A stretch of 10,602 bases of DNA from contig JBELHJ010000067.1 in the NCBI GenBank assembly GCA_042091495.1, positions 1 to 10,602 on the forward strand, read 5' to 3'. The notes beneath the pieces were generated by a model. It had not been told where the DNA came from and did no database searches. It saw only the letters and a list, made by a program, of their open reading frames with translations. The translations under genes and the position numbers were made by a program. The DNA is from JBELHJ01 sp042091495 (GTDB lineage Bacteria > Bacteroidota > Bacteroidia > Flavobacteriales > Flavobacteriaceae). Shown piece after piece: positions 1 through 7,643 of the stretch (position 1 is its first letter; each line of letters starts with the position of its first letter).

Positions 1-17
1 AAAGAAAGTTAGGAAAA

Positions 18-1295
18 GTGAATAAACGTGTTCTAATAATATCATATTATTGGCCACCTGCTGGAGGTCCTGGAGTACAGAGATGGGTTAAGTTTACTAA
101 ATATTTACCAGATTTTGGAATTGAGCCTATAGTTTTAATTCCTGAAAACCCCACTTATCCTTTTCAGGATGATACATTAACTAATGAAATTAGTCCTGAC
201 CTAAAACTCTTCAAATTACCAATTAATGAACCCTACAAACTAGCTAATATTTTTGGTAAAAAAAGTAAACAGTTAAGTTCTGGAATTATAAATCCTTCAA
301 ATAAACAGTCTTTAATTGAGCGTTTATTGTTATTTATAAGAGGTAACTTCTTTATCCCAGATGCCAGAATTATGTGGGTAAATTCAGCTTATAAAAAAGC
401 AAAAACACTTATTGAAAATTTTAATATTGATACCGTAATAACGACCGGTCCTCCGCATAGCATTCACCTTATAGGCCGTAAACTAAAAATTAATTGCAAC
501 GTTAGTTGGATTTCAGATTTTAGAGACCCTTGGACAGCAATAGGTTATCACAATAAATTAAAACTTTTATCTTTTGCTAGAGCCAGACACCGAAAATTAG
601 AAGCTATTATTTTAAATTCTTCAGATCAAATTATTGTTACGAGCCCAGCAACTAAACGAGAGTTTCAAAGTAAAACAAACACACCAATTTCCATAATTAC
701 AAACGGATATGATAATATAAATGATTCGTCAATTATTAAATCTAATCATTTTTTGATTTCCCATATTGGGTCATTGTTAACTGAAAGAAATCCAAAAACT
801 TTATGGAAAGTTTTAAAAAGTATGGTTAGAAACGATACTGAGTTTGCTAAGTCTCTGAGAATTGAGCTATATGGTATTGTTGCTGAACCAGTTAAAGAGT
901 CAATAAAATTTCATGAGTTGGATGATTATGTGACTTATAAGGGGTATGTTTCTCATGAAGATGCTATTGCAGCTCAAAAAGCTTCTCAATTACTGCTATT
1001 GATAGAATCTAATTCTAATTCAGCATCTTATATTATACCGGGAAAATTGTTTGAATACATTGCTTCAAAATCGCCAATTATAGCAATTGGTCCAAGTACA
1101 TCAGATATTAAAAAAATCATAGCCAATACCTGCTCAGGAAATTATTTTAGTTATTTAGATGAAAATTCGTTAAAAGCAACTTTAAAAATGTATTTTAAAA
1201 ATTTTCAAGAATCTGAAATTAAATCTAAAACTAAGAACTTTGAATCATACAGTAGATATGAGTTAACATCTAAATTAAGTAACTTATTAAAGTAA
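18..1295 (+). CDS. Glycosyltransferase, family-4 (GT-B) type
   Basis: Probable cytoplasmic or membrane-associated retaining glycosyltransferase that moves a sugar from a nucleotide-sugar donor to a glycan acceptor, as in capsule, O-antigen or exopolysaccharide synthesis. The 425 residues open with a Rossmann strand (VLIISYYWPP, 5-14) and the glycine loop PPAGGPGVQR (13-22) typical of the acceptor-binding half of GT-B enzymes. TGPPHSIH (143-150) and WISDFRDPWT (164-173) are strongly reminiscent of Bacteroidota family-4 members. The donor-binding half has HIGSLLTERNP (249-259), KGYVSHEDA (308-316) and PGKLFEYIA (341-349), the last being the usual acidic donor-binding motif region. Length is normal for the family. 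The GTG start at 18 gives MNKRVLIIS and has an AGGAAA stretch just upstream; no ATG is available nearby. Donor and acceptor cannot be told from sequence. The next gene starts 5 bp downstream, suggesting co-transcription. Confidence 0.9.
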   Translation: MNKRVLIISYYWPPAGGPGVQRWVKFTKYLPDFGIEPIVLIPENPTYPFQDDTLTNEISPDLKLFKLPINEPYKLANIFGKKSKQLSSGIINPSNKQSLIERLLLFIRGNFFIPDARIMWVNSAYKKAKTLIENFNIDTVITTGPPHSIHLIGRKLKINCNVSWISDFRDPWTAIGYHNKLKLLSFARARHRKLEAIILNSSDQIIVTSPATKREFQSKTNTPISIITNGYDNINDSSIIKSNHFLISHIGSLLTERNPKTLWKVLKSMVRNDTEFAKSLRIELYGIVAEPVKESIKFHELDDYVTYKGYVSHEDAIAAQKASQLLLLIESNSNSASYIIPGKLFEYIASKSPIIAIGPSTSDIKKIIANTCSGNYFSYLDENSLKATLKMYFKNFQESEIKSKTKNFESYSRYELTSKLSNLLK

Positions 1296-1300
1296 CTTTT

Positions 1301-1498
1301 ATGAAGTCAAAAGACGTAAATAGTATTGCTAATAAAATTTATCAATTTGAACTTGAATTAGAAAAATTAGATCAAGTTTCATTGACTATTTTGAAAAATC
1401 AATATGAAAATATAGTAGATATTTTAGACGATTTTAATAAACCACTTTTTAAAAAATATATTGATATAATTGAAAATAAAATTGTAAAAAAATATTAG
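1301..1498 (+). CDS. Small helical protein of unknown function
   Basis: A 65-residue ORF with an ATG start, placed 5 bp after the glycosyltransferase stop, so probably translated from the same transcript. The product is rich in Ile, Lys, Asp, Asn and Glu. It looks wholly helical, with a heptad-like spread of hydrophobics through IYQFELELEKLDQV (residues 13-26) and YENIVDILDDF (35-45). It has no signal peptide, membrane segment, cysteine pair or catalytic motif. I do not recognise a family. It could be a small accessory protein of the polysaccharide cluster or a lineage-specific protein. Support for its being real is the ATG, the tight spacing and codon use like the neighbour; the short length leaves doubt. 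Confidence 0.6.
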   Translation: MKSKDVNSIANKIYQFELELEKLDQVSLTILKNQYENIVDILDDFNKPLFKKYIDIIENKIVKKY

Positions 1499-1558
1499 TA
1501 TTAATAGTTTGTAATTGAGTCATTTATATTAGATATTTATTGAATATATAATTGGCCA

Positions 1559-2167
1559 TTGTTGAAATATTTTTTTTTATTTTTTTTTATTGTATCAAGA
1601 ATTGCATATTCTCAGTCTGATGGTACAGATTTTTGGTATATTTTATCACCTGAGTTCAGATTTGATTTATCTGATAAATTTGAAATTAGGCTAAGGGCTT
1701 TTGAAGGTTTTTTACTAAATAACTCTGCTTCTAACAATACTATTAGATTTGGTAGATCTGAGTTGATGGTTGGTTATAATCATAAGCAGTTTGATTTTTT
1801 TGCATATGTAAAGAGAAGGACTACAGGCGAGATGTGGATTGGTCCACGAGTAGATTATACCAACCGTTTTTTTGATAATAAATTAAGTATTCACGCTCAT
1901 TACCGTTATTTTACAGGTCTAAATTCTTATTCAGCAGATCATCAATATTTAGTCACTTTATTTGATTATAAACTAACAAATACATTTAGACCAGGTATTC
2001 TTGGCTATAACCGTCACGAGTTTGGCAGTAAGCCATTAGTGTTTTATGGTCCATCGGTAACAACTATTTTTGCAAAAAAATCAGCAGTACTTTTGTCTTA
2101 CATGAAGTGCCTTACATTTCCTAAAACTTATTTAACTATGATAGCAATTATTATTAGTGTTAATTAA
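1559..2167 (+). CDS. Secreted beta-strand-rich envelope protein, uncharacterised
   Basis: A protein of 202 residues (or 201) with a clear signal peptide: a short basic start, a hydrophobic core of Phe, Leu, Ile and Val (residues 5-13), then a probable cleavage near AYSQ (16-19). The mature part alternates polar and hydrophobic residues in short strands rich in Tyr and Phe, such as FEIRLRAFEGF (41-51), FDFFAYVKR and LSIHAHYRYF. This pattern fits an outer-membrane or periplasmic beta-barrel. It resembles small barrel families such as DUF2490, but I cannot assign it firmly. No ATG is in frame after the upstream stop at 1541; TTG at 1559 or at 1562 is the only start that keeps the signal peptide. 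The C-terminus (MIAIIISVN) lacks the usual terminal Phe of barrel proteins, and the last 8 bp overlap the convergent channel gene. Confidence 0.65.
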   Translation: MLKYFFLFFFIVSRIAYSQSDGTDFWYILSPEFRFDLSDKFEIRLRAFEGFLLNNSASNNTIRFGRSELMVGYNHKQFDFFAYVKRRTTGEMWIGPRVDYTNRFFDNKLSIHAHYRYFTGLNSYSADHQYLVTLFDYKLTNTFRPGILGYNRHEFGSKPLVFYGPSVTTIFAKKSAVLLSYMKCLTFPKTYLTMIAIIISVN

Positions 2168-3209
2168 CTTCTATTTGGCCTTCGCTAGTTTTGAAGTATT
2201 TTTCAAGTTGATTTATATTAGCTCCATTGGCTATTAAAACAATATAATCTGTGGCTTTGAGTGTAATTTTTTTTGAAGGATTTTTGATCAGCGTATAGCC
2301 TTGTTTATTTAATCTACTAACTCCAAGTAAGATTGCATTAAAGTTTTGTTTTAAATTAATAAAAGTGTCAAGGTAATCTTCACCAACCAAAGGACTTGCA
2401 TCATTAATATAAAATTGAGATATGTCATGATCGTCTTTGCTTATGGCTGATCCCATCAAATCCTCAGTAAAAAGAGCTACATCAGGTTCAAATACATAGC
2501 TTGCCACTAATTTCGATGCAACTTCATTTTCAGAAATCGAAAACGTAACCCCAGTGGCAGAAAATGTGTCTTTCAGTTCACCATTTTTTAATGAAACTAC
2601 ATATTTAGGTTTTGGATAAAGCTTTTTGAGATTAATTAAATTGATAAGATTTTTAGAATCGTCATTGTAGTTAACTAGGATTGATACTGCATTTTCCATT
2701 TTAGCTTTATTAAATCTTTGGTAGTTATTCAAATCACTGAACAAAACAAAAACTTTTGATTTACCAAATTGACTGTATATAAGTTCAATATCAGTTAAGT
2801 TATCTGTTATTATTGCAACTTTCTTACCAGCATTGATAACTTGTTCTGCAACCATCCTTGAAAAAGCATTCCATCCAATTATAATGAAATGATTTTTAAA
2901 ATTTGTACCAAATTCTCCTTTGTTTTTATTTTCCATACGATCATTAATTTTTTCTGTTATTAATCCAACTATATATCCTAACATTCCAAGACTAGCAAAT
3001 ATGAAGAATAACCCTATAAATTTACCAATATCAGTAACAGGAAAAGAATCTCCGTACCCAACTGTTGTTAGCGTAACAAAAGAATACCAAAAGCCATCCC
3101 AAATAGATTTAATATTAGATGCTTCTGATTTACTTTCAAAATGCACAAGCATTACAACAAACAAAACATAAATGAATATGAGTTGTATAAGTTTTCTGTA
3201 TTTTTTCAT
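2160..3209 (-). CDS. Potassium channel with RCK (TrkA-N) regulatory domain, MthK-like
   Basis: Inner-membrane ligand-gated potassium channel subunit, expected to form a tetramer. The first transmembrane helix is at residues 6-24. The pore helix follows, then the selectivity filter TVGYGD (49-54), a textbook potassium signature, and a second membrane helix at 61-84. After a charged linker comes a cytoplasmic RCK domain starting HFIIIGWNAFSRMVAEQV (107-124). Its GW turn after the first strand resembles MthK rather than the GxGxxG of canonical NAD-binding TrkA. A TrkA-C-like domain is at about 263-340. The length of 349 residues is close to that of MthK. The ATG at 3209 is preferred; a TTG three codons upstream (3218) is the alternative. 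The ligand (calcium, nucleotide or other) cannot be read from sequence. The gene is convergent with the envelope gene and transcribed away from the accessory block. Confidence 0.93.
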   Translation of the reverse strand: MKKYRKLIQLIFIYVLFVVMLVHFESKSEASNIKSIWDGFWYSFVTLTTVGYGDSFPVTDIGKFIGLFFIFASLGMLGYIVGLITEKINDRMENKNKGEFGTNFKNHFIIIGWNAFSRMVAEQVINAGKKVAIITDNLTDIELIYSQFGKSKVFVLFSDLNNYQRFNKAKMENAVSILVNYNDDSKNLINLINLKKLYPKPKYVVSLKNGELKDTFSATGVTFSISENEVASKLVASYVFEPDVALFTEDLMGSAISKDDHDISQFYINDASPLVGEDYLDTFINLKQNFNAILLGVSRLNKQGYTLIKNPSKKITLKATDYIVLIANGANINQLEKYFKTSEGQIEVN

Positions 3210-3343
3210 TTCAAACAAGAAATTAGAAAAGAATTAAAATTTTAAATCTCAATTTATATAAATTCAATATAACTAATTATTTCAATCAATAAGAGTTTAA
3301 TTAGTTGATTATATTTATATTTAATGGTAATTATTATTTTAAA

Positions 3344-5575
3344 TTGAGTTTAAGTTTTAAACATAAATCTGACAAATCAACTTTTGATACTTCGGAAAAG
3401 ATTAAGTCACCAGCTTATTCTGTAACTACTGAAAACTCAGAAATTGATCACTTCAAATTATTACATCAGCCTTCAGAATCTATTTTATCAATTCAAAATC
3501 TTGCCTCTAATAGTAGAAATGTTAATCAATTAAAGGAAGTTTCATCTATTTCTAAAGTTAAAAGCGTTACCCAACTTTTAAAATATAATGAAAATGGTAA
3601 TGAGATTAAACGTCAAAGAATTTTAGATCCAGAATGGCGAGAAGAACAGCAAGATAAATTTAAAAGTTTGGCAAATCCAGGTTTTACTGCTTTTAATAAG
3701 CTTGCTCCTGCTGAAGCTGATAGGAATAATAACAAATTACAAACTGCAGGCGCGGCAACTGCTGGTCTTGCAGTCGGTGGTTTGTCTACTATTGCTGCTG
3801 CACCAGGACAAATTATAGAATCATCTATGGGCTCTGCTGGTGCCGCTTTGTTTAGTCCTATTGGTAAACTTATAGGAAGTGCTGTAGGAAGTGATAAAGG
3901 TGCTGTTGAAGGTTCAGAATTTGGCCAAAAACTAGGCGAGTATTTGGCTGATGGCTTCTTTCATCCCGCCATGGCTATTAAAGATGCTGTTCAGAATAAT
4001 GATGCTAAGTTGTTATTAGGACCCTCCATAAAACGTACTCTAGAATTTCCGTATTATGAAGCCTACGGTAAACAAAAGGGTAAAATAATGAAAGGTGTCC
4101 AAGGACTTCAAAGTTTAGCGTCAGAGACATCTAAGTGGTCGGGATCTGTTGCTGCCACAGGAAGTTTATTTTTAATTAATCCTGTTACTGCACCTGCTGT
4201 AACACCAGTTGTCACATCGGCTGCAGGAGTAACTGCGGTATCTCTTGCAACAAAAACTGGGTTATCAATGATAACCTCTGGTTTTGCAAACAATTATGCA
4301 AACTATTATTATGATTTTATTGATAAAGATGAAGGCAATCAAACCCCTACATCAATCAAAAAATATTGTTTGGTTTTAGCAGATGCTAATAATCAAACCC
4401 AAACATACGGAATGAGCTTATTTCAAAGTGCTTTAATGTTAGGTGGAGGACAATTTGCCGAAAATATGGGTAATTTACAATCTCCTGATTCTGATGCTAC
4501 ACAACTTTCTATGTTTAAAGAAACTGTTGGTTTAGGTCCTGCAGATGCAAATTTAGCCGAAGTTTTAGCTGGATTGATACCATCAATGTCAGCTAATACT
4601 GCTGATGATATTGAAAGTCTCCAAAAAGTAAAAGGTAATGAAGAAAATATCAGTAATGGATTGGCCAACATTGTATCAAACGTATTACCGCCTTTAACAA
4701 AAGGCACTGATGATGCTAAGGGGTATACCGAAAATGAAGTTAATTCAGGTGGATTAGCTAAAGATGCTAACTGGTCTAAAATTAAAAACGACAAAAAGTT
4801 TAGACCACCTAAGAAGCGCCTTTCATTATCAAATCTTCTTAATCCAATTTATTTATTTGGAAGAGTTATTAGAGGAGTCCTTCAAGCTGCTCAACATGCA
4901 TTAGATTTCTTAAATGGGGATCAAGATGTTACTTCTTCTTCACAAGTAACTGATGAAGAGGCAGGTAATTACTCTAATAACACAAATATAGAAGACGAAA
5001 TTTTGAAAGGTACCGGTTTAGCTATTTCAGGGTCAATAGGCGCAGCAGTTGGAGGTGTTGTTGGAGGTGTTGGAGGGGGCATTGCAGGAATGGTAAGAGG
5101 AGCGAAAACTGGGGTGTCTAGTAAAAAAGAAGATGGAACCTCAAAGAAGAAATATTATAATATCAATAATGACGATTCTATGTTGAAAAAAGCAGGAAAA
5201 GGTCTATACAACTTTGGTCGAGGAGCCCTAGGCCTTGTTGGTGGGGCAATTGCAGGAACAATATCTGGTGGACTTTCCGGTGCTGCTGGAGGTACTGTAG
5301 CTGGAGCAGAAAATGCATATGATAGCATATATGGTGAAAAAGCTAGTAAAAGACAATTCGCAGGAAACCTCTTAGGAGGTGGTGTTGCAGCTGGTGTTTC
5401 AGCATCCAGAGCTGTTTCTAATGCAACATCTATTAAAGATTTTAGTAATAAACTAGAGGAAAATCGTAAGTTAGAAATATTCTTAAGAGATACAGAAAGT
5501 TATTGTTCTTCAGCAGGGACTAATATTTCAAATTTTATTGATACAATTAAAGATATGTTTAGGAGTTCTCCTTGA
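3344..5575 (+). CDS. Glycine-zipper-rich putative effector paired with the eCIS-core protein
   Basis: No named family is recognised. Using the TTG at 3344 the product has 743 residues. A polar leader (1-90) contains IQNLASNS and VNQLKEV (50-66), which resembles the 'LQ-x-MA-x-NS ... QL' leader repeats of DUF4157 proteins and the leader of the next gene. No HExxH core follows. Instead there are Gly/Ala-rich zipper-like segments at about 134-190, 557-590 (AVGGVVGGVGGGIAGMV), 623-657 and 673-689. An Ala/Val/Thr-rich hydrophobic stretch lies at 268-311 and a basic Lys/Arg/Pro patch near 482-492. Such zippers pack in membranes, so a membrane-inserting or pore-forming role is inferred. No ordinary signal peptide is present. 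There is no in-frame ATG near the start; TTG at 3305 is the longer alternative, but 3344 places a KSDKST motif near the N-terminus much as KSHNEST lies in the neighbour. Confidence 0.8.
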   Translation: MSLSFKHKSDKSTFDTSEKIKSPAYSVTTENSEIDHFKLLHQPSESILSIQNLASNSRNVNQLKEVSSISKVKSVTQLLKYNENGNEIKRQRILDPEWREEQQDKFKSLANPGFTAFNKLAPAEADRNNNKLQTAGAATAGLAVGGLSTIAAAPGQIIESSMGSAGAALFSPIGKLIGSAVGSDKGAVEGSEFGQKLGEYLADGFFHPAMAIKDAVQNNDAKLLLGPSIKRTLEFPYYEAYGKQKGKIMKGVQGLQSLASETSKWSGSVAATGSLFLINPVTAPAVTPVVTSAAGVTAVSLATKTGLSMITSGFANNYANYYYDFIDKDEGNQTPTSIKKYCLVLADANNQTQTYGMSLFQSALMLGGGQFAENMGNLQSPDSDATQLSMFKETVGLGPADANLAEVLAGLIPSMSANTADDIESLQKVKGNEENISNGLANIVSNVLPPLTKGTDDAKGYTENEVNSGGLAKDANWSKIKNDKKFRPPKKRLSLSNLLNPIYLFGRVIRGVLQAAQHALDFLNGDQDVTSSSQVTDEEAGNYSNNTNIEDEILKGTGLAISGSIGAAVGGVVGGVGGGIAGMVRGAKTGVSSKKEDGTSKKKYYNINNDDSMLKKAGKGLYNFGRGALGLVGGAIAGTISGGLSGAAGGTVAGAENAYDSIYGEKASKRQFAGNLLGGGVAAGVSASRAVSNATSIKDFSNKLEENRKLEIFLRDTESYCSSAGTNISNFIDTIKDMFRSSP

Positions 5576-5740
5576 TAATTTTTCACAAATCTGTTCCATA
5601 TCATTACGTTAGAAGATAATTTTGAAAATTTTTAAAAGGTTTTAACCCTAATTTTTTTATTCGTGTTTTTAATGTAAATTGATGTTTTCAAATTATAATT
5701 GTTAATTAATTTGTATATTTATAATAATCAGTTTATTAAT
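5576..5740. other. AT-rich intergenic region before the eCIS-core gene
   Basis: This 165-bp stretch is the longest without a gene. It holds the candidate promoter elements described at 5617 and 5679-5713 and poly-A/T tracts. I see no GC-rich hairpin with a T tract that would end transcription of the upstream effector-like gene, nor any small ORF worth calling. Confidence 0.5.
5617..5624 (+). promoter_or_regulatory. Candidate Bacteroidota -7 promoter element
   Basis: TAATTTTG is an exact match to the Bacteroidota -7 consensus TAnnTTTG, about 120 bp before the ATG of the eCIS-core gene. The expected upstream TTG of the -33 box is not clear (only GTTCC is near the right place), and in DNA this AT-rich a chance match is quite possible. 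A TTG at 5679 and a shortened TAATTTG at 5707 form a second, equally weak candidate closer to the gene. Confidence 0.2.
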
Positions 5741-7630
5741 ATGTTAGGTTATCAATCTAAATCCCATAACGAATCAACAAAGTCATCCTCAAAACAAGGG
5801 TCTAAAACAATTTCTTCATCAAATAAAAAAAGTAAAATTATAGAAAATTATCAGTTAATGGCTGATAATTCTGTGTCTTCATCCAAATTAATTAGTGATT
5901 CTAATAAAATAGTCCAAAAGAATGATACAGGACTTCCTGACAATTTAAAGCACGGGGTTGAGTCGCTTTCTGGTCATAGTATGAATGATGTTAAAGTTCA
6001 TTATAATTCAGATCAACCTGCACAACTAAATGCGCATGCTTTTGCCAAAGGTACTGATATTCATATTGCTCCAGGTCAAGAAAAACACTTACCTCATGAA
6101 GCATGGCACGTAGCTCAGCAAAAACAAGGTAGGGTTAAGGCTACCACTCAGCTTAAAGAAAAAGTGAATATTAATGATGATGCTAAACTAGAACAAGAAG
6201 CTGATGTAATGGGAGTAAAAGCCATGAATTTTTCCACTGATACAATCTCTGAAACTTTTCAATTAAAATCTCTAAATGATGGTGTAATTCAACGCGAGGT
6301 TGATACGAGTTCCAGTCCATCACTACAAGATACTGCTGACATTGATGCCATAGATGCTAAAACTAATGAAAAACAAATGGCAGTTACTAATGCAGAATAT
6401 CTAAAAGAGCAAGAGGGTAAAAATGAAGAAGAGGATTATGAAGGTAGGGATGCAATAATTGAAAGTGATTTAACTGAAGAAGAACGATTAGAACTTGGCA
6501 TGGACGGTATTGATGTTTCTACTTCAGATGAAGAGGTTTTGAATGAGGAAAAAAGAACCTCTATGTTTTCTGGTTTAACAACAGTACTTAAAGGTGCTTC
6601 TGATAATTTAAGCAGAGCCTTTAATACAATTAAATCTGGAAGTATAGATGCATTTTCCTCTGCCAAATCAACTATGAAATCTGGTATGTCAAATATGGCA
6701 AAAGCAGCAAAACTTGCTAATTCTGTGATGCTTCCAGTTACAAAGCGTCTTAACAAGTTAAAAGAAAAAATAGAAAAATCAGCGGGTGGAGCAGGAAAAT
6801 TAATTATGTTTGGAATTAAACAAATACCAGTTATAGGCTCTATAATTAGCTTTATTTTTAAAGCTTCTAAATCTAGTGTTAGATTCGGTGATTATTCTAA
6901 CTTCTCAGATTCGATTGGTAAAATAAAGGAACCAACTAGTGATTTGTTTGAAGCCTTAAAATTCTCTGCTGGAAAAGCTTGGAGAGGTTTTCTTAAAGCA
7001 GTTACTGCCACAATTTCTAGTGCATTAGGTATAATCGACGATGTTATATCAATCTCAACAGCTGGCTTAGGTGGCGCGCTTAAAATTTTTAAAGGTCTTT
7101 TAGCTCTTATACCCACACTTTATCAATATTGGCGAGGTTTTAAAAAGAAATTTATAACAAAAAATTTGCATCAAGATCGTATCCAGTATACTAAAATGAT
7201 TTTAGCAAAAGCTTTAAATGGTAGTGGCGAAGAAAAAACTATTTCGTTATCAATTCTAAGAAACATTGATCCCAAACTTACTGAGGAAGAAACAATTCTT
7301 AATATTCTTTCGCCTGGAACAAAGAAAAAGGGATACTTTTTTAATGCTTTAAATGAAAAGTGGGGAAAGACTGATGATGATGAACATATTAAGAAAAGTG
7401 CTCTTTACAAGGCTATGGATTCCAAAGAAGGAGGAAATTTAGATGGAATTGGTGCAGGTTATGACATTACTGAAGGAGTAATGACTGCAGAATCTGGTGA
7501 TCCTGATTACACTATTGTTGATCAAATAGTTGAAAATTTACCTGATGATCAACAAGAATTTATTACAGATGTTCAAGATGTATCAAAAGATCTTCCTGAA
7601 TCTATAGTAGATCACATGGATCCGAGTTAA
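5741..7630 (+). CDS. eCIS-core (DUF4157) domain protein with hydrophobic helical C-terminal half
   Basis: A 629-residue protein with the eCIS-core/DUF4157 domain at about 61-162. Visible hallmarks are GLPDNLKHGVESLSGHSM, VKVHYNSD, the zincin-like motif LPHEAWHVAQQKQGRV with HEAWH at 119-123, and ExEAD at 151-155. Family members are known as companions or putative effectors of extracellular contractile injection systems; whether the zincin site cuts protein, perhaps in self-processing, is unsettled. Before the core is a Ser/Lys-rich leader with YQLMADNS (37-44). After it come VIQR (182-185), typical of family linkers, an acidic linker (about 186-271), Ser/Ala/Lys amphipathic helices (277-326) and hydrophobic stretches at 351-378 and 420-471. 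The last stretch ends in a basic patch (FKKKF) and an acidic tail follows. This half may insert in or perturb membranes (inference). The ATG at 5741 is chosen over the TTG at 5699 because the extra residues look non-coding. The helicase gene starts 13 bp downstream. Confidence 0.92.
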   Translation: MLGYQSKSHNESTKSSSKQGSKTISSSNKKSKIIENYQLMADNSVSSSKLISDSNKIVQKNDTGLPDNLKHGVESLSGHSMNDVKVHYNSDQPAQLNAHAFAKGTDIHIAPGQEKHLPHEAWHVAQQKQGRVKATTQLKEKVNINDDAKLEQEADVMGVKAMNFSTDTISETFQLKSLNDGVIQREVDTSSSPSLQDTADIDAIDAKTNEKQMAVTNAEYLKEQEGKNEEEDYEGRDAIIESDLTEEERLELGMDGIDVSTSDEEVLNEEKRTSMFSGLTTVLKGASDNLSRAFNTIKSGSIDAFSSAKSTMKSGMSNMAKAAKLANSVMLPVTKRLNKLKEKIEKSAGGAGKLIMFGIKQIPVIGSIISFIFKASKSSVRFGDYSNFSDSIGKIKEPTSDLFEALKFSAGKAWRGFLKAVTATISSALGIIDDVISISTAGLGGALKIFKGLLALIPTLYQYWRGFKKKFITKNLHQDRIQYTKMILAKALNGSGEEKTISLSILRNIDPKLTEEETILNILSPGTKKKGYFFNALNEKWGKTDDDEHIKKSALYKAMDSKEGGNLDGIGAGYDITEGVMTAESGDPDYTIVDQIVENLPDDQQEFITDVQDVSKDLPESIVDHMDPS

Positions 7631-7643
7631 TTAGATTTCCCAA

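Noticed and set aside
2920..3171. Plus-strand ORF of 83 residues opposite the potassium channel
   Set aside because: It is antisense to the membrane-pore region, whose sense frame has unmistakable channel motifs.
4108..4794. Two minus-strand ORFs (4108-4293 and 4423-4794) inside the zipper protein gene
   Set aside because: They are antisense to a long, well-supported coding frame, have low-complexity translations and show no start context or recognisable domain.
3344..5575. Reading the zipper protein as a phage tape-measure protein
   Set aside because: It is shorter than usual, has no long coiled coil, and no phage structural genes surround it.
5699..5740. TTG start at 5699 for the eCIS-core protein
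   Set aside because: The extra 14 residues are Asn/Tyr/Ile-rich like translated intergenic DNA, and the ATG at 5741 gives an N-terminus typical of the family.
6436..7116. Two minus-strand ORFs (6436-6756 and 6892-7116) inside the eCIS-core gene
   Set aside because: Antisense to a clear coding region; their translations look like mirror products of the sense frame.
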